From Bacteroidales bacterium (lineage in GTDB: Bacteria > Bacteroidota > Bacteroidia > Bacteroidales > F082), in contig JALNZU010000015.1 in the NCBI GenBank assembly GCA_023229245.1, positions 16,589-80,588 of the forward strand: a stretch of DNA of 64,000 nucleotides, given 5' to 3'. Positions 26,507 through 36,533 of this stretch are shown one piece after another. Made by a program: the position numbers and the translations under genes. Position 1 is the first letter of the stretch; every line of letters starts with the position of its first letter. The notes below the pieces were generated by a model. It was not told where the DNA came from. It saw only the letters and a program-made list of their open reading frames with translations, and made no database searches.

Positions 26507-26962
26507 CTACTTTTTTATGATGGTCGAAATTTTTTCTACTCTTTTTTGATGCCTTCCCCCTTCGAATGGTGTAGTAAGAAATGCGTGTACCATGTTGGCT
26601 GCATCCTGAAAATCAACATAACGTCCAGGGAGTGAGATAATGTTTGCATCATTATGCTTGCGGCTCAATATAGCTTGTTCAAGATTCCAACACAAAGCTG
26701 CCCTCACATGAGGATATTTGTTAGCCGTCATCTGTGCTCCGTTTCCACTTCCACACAAAATAATACCGTACTTATACTCACCTTGATTAATACGAAAAGC
26801 TAATGGATGTATAAAATCGGGGTAATCAACACTTTGCTCATTGTAGGTACCCAAATCAACTACCGACCATCCATCAGCCTTTAGTTGTTCAATCAGAAAC
26901 TGTTTCATAGGGAAACCTGCATGATCACTGGCAATAGGAATTTCTTTAACAACATCAGACAT
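26507..26962 (-). CDS. rpiB: ribose-5-phosphate isomerase B
   Basis: Interconverts ribose-5-phosphate and ribulose-5-phosphate in the pentose phosphate pathway. The 151 residues show 'IASDHAGFPMK' (Asp13, His14), the proton-transfer Cys70 in 'IILCGSGNG' and 'SRKHNDANIISLPGR'. Length is normal. It is the first gene of a minus-strand run and borders the 645-bp AT-rich gap. Confidence 0.95.
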   Translation of the reverse strand: MSDVVKEIPIASDHAGFPMKQFLIEQLKADGWSVVDLGTYNEQSVDYPDFIHPLAFRINQGEYKYGIILCGSGNGAQMTANKYPHVRAALCWNLEQAILSRKHNDANIISLPGRYVDFQDAANMVHAFLTTPFEGGRHQKRVEKISTIIKK

Positions 26963-27607
26963 GAGACTATTTTTTCACAAAAATATGTTTTTTTTATGCC
27001 AAAACTTAGCTGCCAGTTATTTACAACATCCCATCCTATCAAATTTTACAAGATGTAAAACTTTAAATCATTTGAGTCTCAAACAAGTAAAACTTATTAA
27101 CACGCATAGTGAATAAGAAGTCTTTTTTTGTTAGTAAGTTTTAACAAAATCTGAAAATAAGGCTCGAAAAATAAAATTGATGCCTGCCTGATATACCTGT
27201 TGTTGATAACCACCTTTTTCTTGAACATCTTATTCACAAAATTTTTTCATAAAATCTAAGATTTTAATCAACAGATTTCTACGTATCAATTACACTCAAT
27301 CTTATTAAGTAATTATAAATCAATAATTTAATATGTAATAAATGTTGAAGAACTGTTGATAAATTTTCATAAGTCATTAAAGCAACTATTTAGCCAGAAA
27401 AATATGCTCGGTTTTAACAGTGCCATATATACTAACAATTCTTTTTATAAAATCTTATATATAATGGATTTGTTGAATCATTGAGTTAAAAAACTTCTTT
27501 TGTAATTGTTTACTTTTGTACAATGCAATTTGGATCGGCAAATGATAATAATTTTTGTTCTGTCAATTAATAAACTGAATTAGTGTGTTTTACAAAAAAG
27601 AACCAAT
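26963..27607. other. 645-bp AT-rich intergenic region, candidate replication origin
   Basis: No gene is seen. The sequence is very AT rich. It contains TGTTGATAA twice (27201-27209 and 27354-27362), TTATTCACA (27230-27238) and TAATCAACA (27265-27273), each one or two bases from the DnaA box TTATCCACA. Minus-strand genes lead away to the left and plus-strand genes to the right, as at an origin. Exact DnaA boxes also occur inside genes here (3725, 7673, 24250), so the words alone prove little. Confidence 0.4.
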
Positions 27608-28159
27608 ATGGATAAGCTGAAATATTCCTTGATTCTTCTTTTGATTCTGACTTCCTGCTCGGCAAAAAAAACTGTGATCTTTACTCGAGAGCTCCATCAA
27701 AAAGTAATTGATTTTGGGTTGGATTTGGAAGATATTCAGTTTTATAACTCACATAAAATCGTACTTCGACGTACTTTAAGCTTTGAACAAGCCAAGGTAG
27801 CTTCTGGCAAGATACGCTTCGAAAACGGCCAATATATCGAAAGTATTATCATCAAGAAAAACACACCTGGAATACTTGAACATGGTGATGATAAAAGTTT
27901 AGATATTGCTTTTGAGAGCGGTGAGAACCGTCAACTCAGCTTTGTCCGGAATCCCAAAGATCATTATCAGGTATCGGCACAGGAATGGGTAAAGAAAATG
28001 GGTAAGGTACCTTATGATACTACAGTGTATTACATACTGCCGGGAGGCGAAAAATCATTGCTGAAAGTTCGACAAGAAGACATCTTCAGATTCAAAAAGA
28101 AAGAACGCATAGTTACCGGACGTACCGTTTCGATACGAAAACCTACCGATGATGAATAA
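27608..28159 (+). CDS. lipoprotein of unknown function
   Basis: 183 residues with a lipoprotein signal (lipobox 'LLILTSC', Cys about residue 18). The mature part looks beta-rich ('FYNSHKIVLRRT', 'ESIIIKKNTPGIL') and ends in a basic then acidic tail. I do not recognise the family. It overlaps the MORN-repeat gene by 11 bases, so the two probably act together at the cell envelope. Confidence 0.7.
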   Translation: MDKLKYSLILLLILTSCSAKKTVIFTRELHQKVIDFGLDLEDIQFYNSHKIVLRRTLSFEQAKVASGKIRFENGQYIESIIIKKNTPGILEHGDDKSLDIAFESGENRQLSFVRNPKDHYQVSAQEWVKKMGKVPYDTTVYYILPGGEKSLLKVRQEDIFRFKKKERIVTGRTVSIRKPTDDE

Positions 28160-29672
28160 GTATCTTGTGTTGTTGGGTTTATTGGCTTTAACTATATGGG
28201 TTAAGGCTCAGGAAGTTGGGTTGGAATATAAAAAGTTTTATTATCCCAATGGGCAAATATCAAGTGAAGGTGGTTTTTTAGATCAAAAACCTGAAGGATA
28301 CTGGAAAACATACTACGAAAACGGTATCTTGAAATCGGAAGGAAACCGGCTTGATTTCTTATTGGATTCTGCCTGGAGGTTTTATGATGAAACCGGTGTG
28401 CTTCAATTAGTGATCCATTATAAAGAAGGAAAAAAGCATGGTGAACGGATAAGCTATCTGCCGGATGAAATTATTTACGAAAATTTTGTCGAAGATGTAA
28501 AAGAAGGATATACTATTCATACAGATACCTTAGGACGTATAATGCGTAAAATTCCCTTTATCAGTGGATTAGAAGATGGAGTTTCGATGGTTTACGATAG
28601 CACAGCTACTATAATTGAGTTGATAACATTCAAAAAAGGATATATCACAGCAAGAGAAAAAATTAACAGGCATGATAGTGAAAATAAACCTCATGGCCCT
28701 TGGAAATGGTTTTATGATACTGGTCAGTTAAAGGCCGATGGTTATTATAAAAATGGAATGAAAAACGGTATTTTTCGCCAATATGATGTGGAAGGTAACC
28801 TACAAAAGATTGAAAAATATATTGATGATCTTAAACAAGATACAGCTGAAGAAATTACCAGGTTAGAAACCCGAAGGGACTATTATCCGGATGGAAAGGT
28901 TAAAATTGAAGCAACCTACAGAAATAATATAGCTGAAGGAATACGTCGCGAATTTGATGAATCGGGAACTGTAGTAGCCTCATATATTTTCAGAGATGGG
29001 AACATTGTGGGTGAAGGAATTATTGATACCGACGGGTTGCGTCAGGGATATTGGCAAGAACGTTATCCTAACGGTGTTGTTAAAGCAGCTGGAAATTATA
29101 CAGAAGGTAAACGAACCGGTGGCTGGGAGTTTTATTATTTGGATGGAAAAATTGAACAAACCGGTCATTATGATGAACAAGGCTTAGCCCAGGGGAAGTG
29201 GAAATGGTATTATCAATCCGGAAATATTTGGAGGGAAGAAAATTACCGACATGGAATGAGAGACGGATTAATGACTGAGTTTGATCAGGATGGAAAAGTA
29301 ATTGCACAAGGCGACTTTATTGACGATAAGGAAGAAGGCTTCTGGCGACTGATAAATGATGATTTTATCGAAGAAGGTAATTTTAATGAAGGATTAGCTC
29401 ATGGTCTCTGGAAGCATTTTTATGCCGATGGTTCAGTGGCTTTTGAAGGTAGCTTTATTGATGGACAACCAAATGGAAAACATATACATTATTTTCTGAA
29501 CGGGAAAAAATCAGAAGAAGGTACATATCTGATGGGTCGAAAAAATGGCGAATGGAAGAAATGGTACGATGACGGCACTTTGCTTTTGGTCATCCAATTT
29601 GTCAATGGTATAGAACAAAGCTATGACGGAATCCCAATAGCTGTTGAAGACCTGATCATGGATGATGAATAG
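28149..29672 (+). CDS. secreted MORN_2-repeat (YwqK-like) protein
   Basis: 507 residues. Signal peptide ending about residue 20 ('TIWVKAQ'). The rest is a chain of about 15 repeats of the form 'YY.NGQ...EG.y..G...G.W..Y', the MORN_2/YwqK pattern widespread in Bacteroidota. Such proteins are often called antitoxins by automatic annotation, but nothing here supports that. More likely it is a repeat scaffold at the cell surface. Two adjacent ATG codons (28149, 28152) are possible starts. It overlaps the upstream lipoprotein gene. Confidence 0.85.
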   Translation: MMNKYLVLLGLLALTIWVKAQEVGLEYKKFYYPNGQISSEGGFLDQKPEGYWKTYYENGILKSEGNRLDFLLDSAWRFYDETGVLQLVIHYKEGKKHGERISYLPDEIIYENFVEDVKEGYTIHTDTLGRIMRKIPFISGLEDGVSMVYDSTATIIELITFKKGYITAREKINRHDSENKPHGPWKWFYDTGQLKADGYYKNGMKNGIFRQYDVEGNLQKIEKYIDDLKQDTAEEITRLETRRDYYPDGKVKIEATYRNNIAEGIRREFDESGTVVASYIFRDGNIVGEGIIDTDGLRQGYWQERYPNGVVKAAGNYTEGKRTGGWEFYYLDGKIEQTGHYDEQGLAQGKWKWYYQSGNIWREENYRHGMRDGLMTEFDQDGKVIAQGDFIDDKEEGFWRLINDDFIEEGNFNEGLAHGLWKHFYADGSVAFEGSFIDGQPNGKHIHYFLNGKKSEEGTYLMGRKNGEWKKWYDDGTLLLVIQFVNGIEQSYDGIPIAVEDLIMDDE

Positions 29673-29760
29673 AATTTCGGTAAATTTGTATAAAGCCTTA
29701 TTTGTTACCTCAAAATGAGTATTTTTGTCATTGTTAAGTACTAATTGAAAAACAATTGTT

Positions 29761-30330
29761 ATGAAAAAATTATTCGCATTTTTTACACTGATTGCCTTAG
29801 TTTGGTCATGTGGCAGCCCGCAGCAAAAAGATCAGGAAGAAACCTTTACTGACGAGATTGCCTTAGAACTTACTGTTGGAAATTTTAAAGATGAAGCTCC
29901 TGGTTTAGTAGGACAGCTTGTAACCATAAAAGGTACAGCTGATCATATTTGTTCGCATGACGGAAAAAAACTCTTTCTGATAGATGTGGACATGCCCGGT
30001 AGAGTAAAAGTTGAAACCGGTGAAGATGTACCAGCTTTTAACAGTGAATTGGAAGGCTACGATTTTATTATTCAGGGCCTGGTTGCCGAAACAATAGTGG
30101 ATGAAGCCTACCTGCATGACTGGGAAGAGCAACTCAAAGCTGATACAGAAGAGCATGGACGCCATTTGGATGGTGAACATAGCCACGATGCCGAAGACGA
30201 TGACCATCATAGTTCTGAAGCTGCTTTTGAGCAAATTGAAAATTACCGCCAAATGATGAAAGATCAAGAGGTTGAACATTTGTCTTTCTATCATATTATT
30301 GCTGTATCATACGAAGTGGTTGAAGACTAA
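29761..30330 (+). CDS. OB-fold-like lipoprotein with His/Asp-rich insert
   Basis: 189 residues with a lipobox ('ALVWSC', Cys about residue 17). The central part ('VGQLVTIKGTADHICSHDGKKLFL', given by its ends VGQLV and KLFL) resembles the tRNA_anti-like OB fold found in Bacteroidota lipoproteins. A later segment is packed with His, Asp and Glu ('GEHSHDAEDDDHH'), which suggests metal binding. It sits before a PepSY-associated membrane protein. A metal-related envelope role is inference only. Confidence 0.65.
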   Translation: MKKLFAFFTLIALVWSCGSPQQKDQEETFTDEIALELTVGNFKDEAPGLVGQLVTIKGTADHICSHDGKKLFLIDVDMPGRVKVETGEDVPAFNSELEGYDFIIQGLVAETIVDEAYLHDWEEQLKADTEEHGRHLDGEHSHDAEDDDHHSSEAAFEQIENYRQMMKDQEVEHLSFYHIIAVSYEVVED

Positions 30331-30389
30331 ACAGACTTAAAAATTTGGTTTCATATTCAAAAATAAATTCTTGCCTATAACTATCGTAT

Positions 30390-30944
30390 ATGGCTTTTAA
30401 GTGGCGTAAGTGGAATCGTGCCATCCATCGTGATTTTGGTTATTTATTTTTTGGAATGACCGTACTTTATGCTTTGTCGGGTATTGCTTTGAATCATAGG
30501 GCACATTGGAATCCTAATTTCATAGTGATTGAAAAAGCAATTACCGAAACTCCTTTTACTGACAAGCCCGACAAAGAAGAGGTAAAAGACTTATTAGAAA
30601 AATATGGAATTTTGTCTGTCTATAGGAAACATTATTTTCCTAACGACAGGCAGTTAAAAATTTTCCTGACCGGAGGCAGTGCATATGTCAATCTGCAAAC
30701 CGGAAAAGGAATGATTGAAATGACCCGTAGGCGGCCTGTTTTCAGGGAGATCAATTACTTACACTATAACCCCTCCCCTACCTGGACCTGGTATTCAGAT
30801 ATATTTTCTGGGGCATTAATAGTATTAGCTATTACCGGATTACTTATTCCGCGTGCTAAAGATGGTATTACTGCAAGAGGAGCATGGCTAAGCTTGTTAG
30901 GAATACTGATCCCATTACTTTTTATCATCTATTACTTATACTGA
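30390..30944 (+). CDS. PepSY-associated transmembrane protein
   Basis: 184 residues. It begins with a basic segment and 'HRDFGYLFFGMTVLYALSGIALNHR', the PepSY_TM start, followed by a periplasmic domain and two C-terminal helices ('DIFSGALIVLAITGLLI'). Relatives are linked with iron or siderophore reduction and peptidase inhibition. It precedes a tiny membrane protein by two bases and follows the His-rich lipoprotein. Confidence 0.8.
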   Translation: MAFKWRKWNRAIHRDFGYLFFGMTVLYALSGIALNHRAHWNPNFIVIEKAITETPFTDKPDKEEVKDLLEKYGILSVYRKHYFPNDRQLKIFLTGGSAYVNLQTGKGMIEMTRRRPVFREINYLHYNPSPTWTWYSDIFSGALIVLAITGLLIPRAKDGITARGAWLSLLGILIPLLFIIYYLY

Positions 30945-30946
30945 TT

Positions 30947-31123
30947 ATGACAGGAATCTGGATTGCTCTGCTTTTTATTGTGTGGTATGCATTAGCTTTG
31001 TTCATCTCAGAGAAATTGCATACACACTGTCGGGCAGGTAAACAATGGCTGTTTTTCTTTGGGATGATAGGCAGTCCGCTTCTATCATGGATAATAGTAC
31101 TGATTTTTCCTAAGAAAATATAA
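30947..31123 (+). CDS. small two-helix membrane protein
   Basis: 58 residues from the ATG at 30947, two bases after the previous stop. Two hydrophobic helices ('IWIALLFIVWYALALFI' and 'MIGSPLLSWIIVLIF') are joined by a short loop with His and Cys. The frame also opens further upstream inside the previous gene, but that is unlikely. Probably a subunit or partner of the PepSY-associated protein. Family not recognised. Confidence 0.6.
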   Translation: MTGIWIALLFIVWYALALFISEKLHTHCRAGKQWLFFFGMIGSPLLSWIIVLIFPKKI

Positions 31124-31127
31124 ACTG

Positions 31128-33098
31128 TTAGTTTTTGATCAACTTGCGTGTCCAACTTTGAGTAGCGTTAGTCATATTTAAAAGATACACACCTTTCTTT
31201 AACCCTTGAACATTGATTTGTTGCGGGTTTTGTGTGATATGATATTTACGAATAGATTTACCGCTTAGATCGCATACATCTATCTGTAAATAATTTTTTT
31301 CAACAAAAGGACTGAATACGGTTACTATATCTGATGCCGGATTTGGTGTAAAGGAGAAGTATGCCGGGTTCAGATTTTTTGCTAGTCCGGTACTGATACT
31401 GATCACTTTTTCAAAGGTCCAATTATCAGGGTCAACTTGTATGGAAACTACTGGTTGACTAACAGGTACTTCAAAATGTTTGAAATTAGCATCCTGATAA
31501 AGCCTGATAATTTCATTGCTTCCATCGGCAAAATTGAGTCGGTACGACATGGTCATTTCAAACAAAGGTGTTGATGAAGATGGGGTTTGAGTTACATCCA
31601 TAGTAAACATATCACCTTCTACATTCCATACAATTTCGTAGTTTGGATAGCCTTCTCCATAATACCATTGATCGAAGAATTGTGTCAGATCCAACCCACT
31701 AATTTCCGAAGCGATTTGTTTGAAATCTTCGCCTGTTGCAGTGCTATCGGCAAAATCTGTTTGAAAGGCCTGAAGAATTTCAAAAAAGATGTCGTCATTA
31801 TTAATTTCATGTCTGAGCACATGTATAATAGCAGCTCCCTTGTCGTATGTCAGTCTGCCATCGAATATTCGTGTGATATTATCTGGTCCAATTTCGGAAG
31901 GTGGTATATAGACACTTCCGCCTGTTTTTTTCATCACATTGTTTTGCGTAGCGATTATAAAGCTTTGTCCTGACGCCCATCCTTTTATTTTCTCCTGCGC
32001 CAGATAATTTGTATAGGTTGCAAAGCCCTCATTGATCCATACATCGCTCCAGCTTGCGCAGGTAACATTATCGCCAAACCACATATGGCCCAGCTCATGA
32101 GCTACTAAATCAAAATTAAAATTACCAATGGTAGTCATGGTTTGGTTTTCCATTCCACCACCAAGTTGTGTAAGCGCATGTCCATATTTTTCCTGCCAGA
32201 ACGGGTACAGTGTAAACAAATCGCTGTACACCTCTAATATCTCTGCGATATCATCTAATTTTTGTTGGTTATATGTCAGATAATCAGGATGGTTATACAC
32301 AAAATTTTGGATTAGCAGCGAATCGCCTTGCATTGCTTCCGGGAATGCATAGGTATTGTATTCCTGATAATCGGCTACTGCAAAAGAGATCAGGTAGAAT
32401 GCGATAGGATAGTTTGATTTCCATTCAAACCTATTTCGTTGATCGGGCATGGGTGTAATATTGGTAAGCAAACCTTGTGATGCAGCCATAGTTCCGGCGG
32501 GTACAGTGAGGAATACCCAAACAGAATCGGCTTTATCAGTAAGTATTTGTTTGCACGGAAACCATTCTTTTGCAGCATATGGAGCTGATAACGACCAGGT
32601 TACAGATTTTTGCCAGGTATAGGAAGTCGCATTGGTTACTCCCGCAAAAAATCCTCCGGTAGGAGGGGTGCCGCTGTAACTGATACGGGCTATAAAATTA
32701 TCACCCTCAGAAAGCGGACTGACAGCTACTAATACATTATCTCCATCTCTGTTGAAATTACTATAACTCACGTTGTTGAAAATAATGCTACTAATGTTGT
32801 GCTGAGTGATCAGCTCAAAAGCAAAAGTATCTAAAACGGGCACCACAACTTTTCCATGAATTTCAACTGTACCACCTACATGAACACTGGTGTGACTTAC
32901 TTCAATATTTAAAAAGTAAAAATGAACATCATATGCATGCAATAGATCGCTTTGCCAATCATTGCGATACGAAAACTGATCAATAGAGCCGGTTGGTGGA
33001 ATGCGACTACAGTAATGCTCCGGATCAAAGGAATAGTTGATCTGAGCGAAAATGTTGAAAGTTGTTAAAATACCTGCTATCAAAAGGATTCTTCTCAT
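31128..33098 (-). CDS. secreted M1 family metallo-aminopeptidase with T9SS sorting domain
   Basis: 656 residues with a signal peptide (1-19). M1 marks: the exopeptidase loop 'GGGMENQ' (313-319), the zinc site His334-Glu335-x-x-His338 ('HELGHMWFGD') and the third ligand Glu357 ('WINEGFATY'). The C-terminal 80 residues, from 'FTPNPASDIV', form a T9SS type A domain ending in Arg-Lys-Leu-Ile-Lys-Asn. It probably works outside the cell on peptides, next in the chain after endopeptidases. It stands on the opposite strand to its neighbours and converges with the small membrane gene. Confidence 0.93.
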   Translation of the reverse strand: MRRILLIAGILTTFNIFAQINYSFDPEHYCSRIPPTGSIDQFSYRNDWQSDLLHAYDVHFYFLNIEVSHTSVHVGGTVEIHGKVVVPVLDTFAFELITQHNISSIIFNNVSYSNFNRDGDNVLVAVSPLSEGDNFIARISYSGTPPTGGFFAGVTNATSYTWQKSVTWSLSAPYAAKEWFPCKQILTDKADSVWVFLTVPAGTMAASQGLLTNITPMPDQRNRFEWKSNYPIAFYLISFAVADYQEYNTYAFPEAMQGDSLLIQNFVYNHPDYLTYNQQKLDDIAEILEVYSDLFTLYPFWQEKYGHALTQLGGGMENQTMTTIGNFNFDLVAHELGHMWFGDNVTCASWSDVWINEGFATYTNYLAQEKIKGWASGQSFIIATQNNVMKKTGGSVYIPPSEIGPDNITRIFDGRLTYDKGAAIIHVLRHEINNDDIFFEILQAFQTDFADSTATGEDFKQIASEISGLDLTQFFDQWYYGEGYPNYEIVWNVEGDMFTMDVTQTPSSSTPLFEMTMSYRLNFADGSNEIIRLYQDANFKHFEVPVSQPVVSIQVDPDNWTFEKVISISTGLAKNLNPAYFSFTPNPASDIVTVFSPFVEKNYLQIDVCDLSGKSIRKYHITQNPQQINVQGLKKGVYLLNMTNATQSWTRKLIKN

Positions 33099-33182
33099 CT
33101 TTGTACGTTATTTATGAAACGAAAACTGTATATTTATCGGGCTAAATTACAAATTCTTGAGGCGTAGTCTGCAATAAGTCGA

Positions 33183-36100
33183 ATGAGTATGCTAGATCAA
33201 TCAGCAAATATTTTGGTTAAGTCAATTGAAACGTTTATCCGTAGATACTTTAAAAATCGGTTATTCAAAGGATTGATATTTTTTACTTTACTGATCAGCT
33301 CGGTCTTTTTGGCTATGGTATTTCTTGAGAATCTGGCCTATTTGCCTACTTATATGCGAGCAATTCTCTTGTACGGATATTGTATGCTGTTTTTGATTGT
33401 ATTGGTTCGCTATGTGGGTATTCCAGTCTATAAACTAATCCGATACCGGCAATCAATGAGTTATAAGGAAGCAGCAGTTTATTTAGGAAGATTTTTTCCA
33501 ACCGTTTCGGATAAGCTATTGAATACTTTACAACTACAAGATCTATATAGCATTGACAACGAAACAGAATTATTGGTAGCTTCAATCAATCAACGGACTC
33601 TTCAATTATCAAAAATTCCGTTTGCTTCTGCCGTAAACTTACGCGATAACATAAGGTATTTGAGATGGACTAGTATCCCTTTGCTGATATTAATGGTTTT
33701 GTTTTTGGCAGCACCGGCATTTATACAGCAACCCACAGAACGGATACTTGATTATAACACTGTATATAACAAGCCATTACCTTTTACTGTTAGTATAAAA
33801 TCACCTTTATTTGTTACTCAAAATTCTGATTATGAGTTGTTGATAGAATTGGAAGGAGATGAATTTCCGGAGCAGTTTCACATAGAAACTAACGGTATGA
33901 AAATGCCTATGGAGAGAATTGCTTCAAATGCGTTTTCACTGCGGTTTAAAAAGCTTAGTCAGGAAATGTTGTTCCAGATACGGGGAGGAAGGTATAACAG
34001 CGGAATATTGAAGTTAAATGTCTTTCCTAAGGCTATGTTGATGAGCTTTGAGGCTCATTTACAATATCCAGTATATATGAACAGGGAAAATGAATCAATT
34101 CGGGATCAAAACTGGATAGGTGTTCCCCAAGGTACTCTTATCAACTGGAGATTCTATACCCGTGCTACAGATGAACTACATGTAATGGTTGATAGTGCGA
34201 ATCAGCAGGTAGATTTTCTGGAAGATAAATGGAGTTTAAAGACAATAGTGGATGCTTCTTTTGATTTAGAGCTGATTGCTTCAAATACACAAAGTGGTCC
34301 TTCTGAGCCTATGCTACTGCATATTGAATCAATTCCTGATGAATGGCCATCTATCAGCGTTCAATTGATAGAAGATGAATATTTGAACTCAAACAAATAC
34401 TTTACCGGTCTTATAGATGATGATTATGGTTTTAGCCGGCTTGAAAGGCGAATCGAAATTACTGATGGTGAGGGACAAATCCTGAAAGAAAATGTGGAGG
34501 TACTACAACTTGATCCAACGCTTTTGCGACAACAGTTTTTCTATTTTCTTACGTTGGATTCCTTGCGAATTGAGAACGCAAAAGAGATAGTGGTGCAATT
34601 TGCGGTATATGATAATGATCTGGTAAGAGGCCCAAAAGAAAAATTATCACAGCCTTTTACTTTGCTTTTCACTGACCCATCTATACTTGATTCAATTTCA
34701 AAGGCACAGGAAGAATTGATTACCAAATCATTAGAAGAAGTGAAAGAAGAATCTGCCTTGTTAAGACATGAAATGAGAGAGTTTCAAAGGGAACTTCTTC
34801 AAAAAAAGGAATTGGATTGGAATGACAAACAACAACTTGAAGAGCTGATTCATAGACAACAATCACTTGAAAATTTATTGGAAAGTTTAAAAGAAGATCA
34901 AAAAAAATTAAATCAATTTAATCAGGATCATGATTTGGTGCAAGAGCGTTTATTAGAAAAACAGCAACAGGTCGATAAACTTATAGAAGAGATTATTCCA
35001 GAAGACATCAGGCAAATGATGGAAGAATTGCAAAAATTATTGGAAGAACTGAATAAGGATCAGGTGGCCGAGATGCTTAAGAATTTGGAGATGAATAACG
35101 AAAAGATTGAGGAGATGTTAGACCGAAATCTGGCCCTTTTAAAGCAGTTGCAATTCGAAAAGAAGATGAATCAATGGATGGAAAGATTAGAGAATTTATC
35201 AAAGGAGCTGATTGAGAATGCTGAAAATACTTTAGAAAAGGGAAGGGATAAGGAGAAACTTTCAGAGGAGTTGAATAGAATACAGGAAGCATTCAAAGAT
35301 GAGATTTCTTCACTTGATCAATTGAAGCAGGAAAATGAACTTTTAGAAAAACCTTTTAATCTTGAGAATACTGAAGTAGAGGAACAAGAAATAGAAAGTG
35401 AATTAGAACAGGGGCAGGAGAGTTTATCCCGGAAAAAGAACAAAGAATCACATGATTCCCAACAAAATGCAGCGCAGGGGATGCAGCAGCTGCGTGATAA
35501 AGTTCAACAGATGATGCAAATGAGTTCAATGCAGCAATTGGCTGAAGATGCTGCAGAAGTACGTTTTTTACTTGAAACAATCTTAAGAATTTCCTTCGCT
35601 CAGGAAGATGCGTTAATGAGTTTGCACCAGATTCGGCGTGATGATCCCGCTTATGTTGGTATCATGAAAGATCAAAGTATGATAGCTGAGGCATTTCTTA
35701 CTGTTGAAGATTCTCTGAGGGCCATCAGTAAAAGGCAACCCATGATAGAGAATTTTGTTTTCAAGGAGATAAACGAAATAAATGATCATATTACTGAATC
35801 ACAAGAATATATGAAAGACAGGCATTCGTCTCAGGCGGCTGCATCACAGCAATATGCCATGATGGGAATGAATAATTTAGCTTTGCTGTTAGCTGAGTCA
35901 CTCAAAAAAATGCAGGAAAACATGGGCATGCCAAGTCCAATGCAAGGTGAGGGACAATGTGCTGATGGACAAAGTCCAGGAGATGGAATACAAAATCTTA
36001 GGGAAATGCAAGATGCGTTAGGGCAAACTCTTCAGGATCTTATGGACGGTAAAAACAGCGGTCAAAATGGAATGGGGATGAGTGAGGAGATCGCCCGTAT

Positions 36101-36533
36101 GGCAGCTCAACAAGAAGCGATACGAAATCAGATGAAACAATTAATAGACGGATTGAAAGCTGAAGGGGAGTTAGGGGATAAAGGACTAAGTGAAGCACTA
36201 AAAGAGATGGAAATGTTTGAGGAACAATTAGTGAATAAACAATTGAATCAGAACTTAGTAAAGCGACAGAATGAGATAATGGTTCGATTGTTAGAATCCG
36301 AAAAAGCAATCAAAGAGCGAGAGAAGGAGGAAAGAAGAGAATCGACTGAATTTAAAGGCGAAAATTTTGGAAACCTTATTGATGAAAATGAGTATAAACG
36401 TATTATAGAGCGACAGTTGGATATGTTAAGGACTGCACCTTTAGACTTGCAGCCTTATTACAAGCGTAAATTGTCAGAATATTTTATGAGATTTAATATA
36501 CAAGCCAGGCATGAGAAAGATCAAATTCAATAA
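33183..36533 (+). CDS. large membrane-anchored coiled-coil protein (DUF4175-type)
   Basis: 1116 residues. Three hydrophobic segments lie in the first about 190 residues, then a beta-rich part to about 520, then long Glu/Lys/Gln-rich coiled coil to about 760 and a Met/Gln-rich part with 'GMSEEIARMAAQQEAIRNQ' (given as a mark). This layout matches DUF4175-type proteins of Bacteroidota, whose function is not known. It overlaps the next gene by 23 bases, and that gene overlaps ybeY by 20, so three genes are translationally coupled. Confidence 0.8.
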   Translation: MSMLDQSANILVKSIETFIRRYFKNRLFKGLIFFTLLISSVFLAMVFLENLAYLPTYMRAILLYGYCMLFLIVLVRYVGIPVYKLIRYRQSMSYKEAAVYLGRFFPTVSDKLLNTLQLQDLYSIDNETELLVASINQRTLQLSKIPFASAVNLRDNIRYLRWTSIPLLILMVLFLAAPAFIQQPTERILDYNTVYNKPLPFTVSIKSPLFVTQNSDYELLIELEGDEFPEQFHIETNGMKMPMERIASNAFSLRFKKLSQEMLFQIRGGRYNSGILKLNVFPKAMLMSFEAHLQYPVYMNRENESIRDQNWIGVPQGTLINWRFYTRATDELHVMVDSANQQVDFLEDKWSLKTIVDASFDLELIASNTQSGPSEPMLLHIESIPDEWPSISVQLIEDEYLNSNKYFTGLIDDDYGFSRLERRIEITDGEGQILKENVEVLQLDPTLLRQQFFYFLTLDSLRIENAKEIVVQFAVYDNDLVRGPKEKLSQPFTLLFTDPSILDSISKAQEELITKSLEEVKEESALLRHEMREFQRELLQKKELDWNDKQQLEELIHRQQSLENLLESLKEDQKKLNQFNQDHDLVQERLLEKQQQVDKLIEEIIPEDIRQMMEELQKLLEELNKDQVAEMLKNLEMNNEKIEEMLDRNLALLKQLQFEKKMNQWMERLENLSKELIENAENTLEKGRDKEKLSEELNRIQEAFKDEISSLDQLKQENELLEKPFNLENTEVEEQEIESELEQGQESLSRKKNKESHDSQQNAAQGMQQLRDKVQQMMQMSSMQQLAEDAAEVRFLLETILRISFAQEDALMSLHQIRRDDPAYVGIMKDQSMIAEAFLTVEDSLRAISKRQPMIENFVFKEINEINDHITESQEYMKDRHSSQAAASQQYAMMGMNNLALLLAESLKKMQENMGMPSPMQGEGQCADGQSPGDGIQNLREMQDALGQTLQDLMDGKNSGQNGMGMSEEIARMAAQQEAIRNQMKQLIDGLKAEGELGDKGLSEALKEMEMFEEQLVNKQLNQNLVKRQNEIMVRLLESEKAIKEREKEERRESTEFKGENFGNLIDENEYKRIIERQLDMLRTAPLDLQPYYKRKLSEYFMRFNIQARHEKDQIQ

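Noticed and set aside
28149..29672. Toxin-antitoxin call for the MORN_2-repeat protein
   Set aside because: Automatic names such as 'YwqK family antitoxin' come from repeat similarity; there is a signal peptide and no toxin partner.
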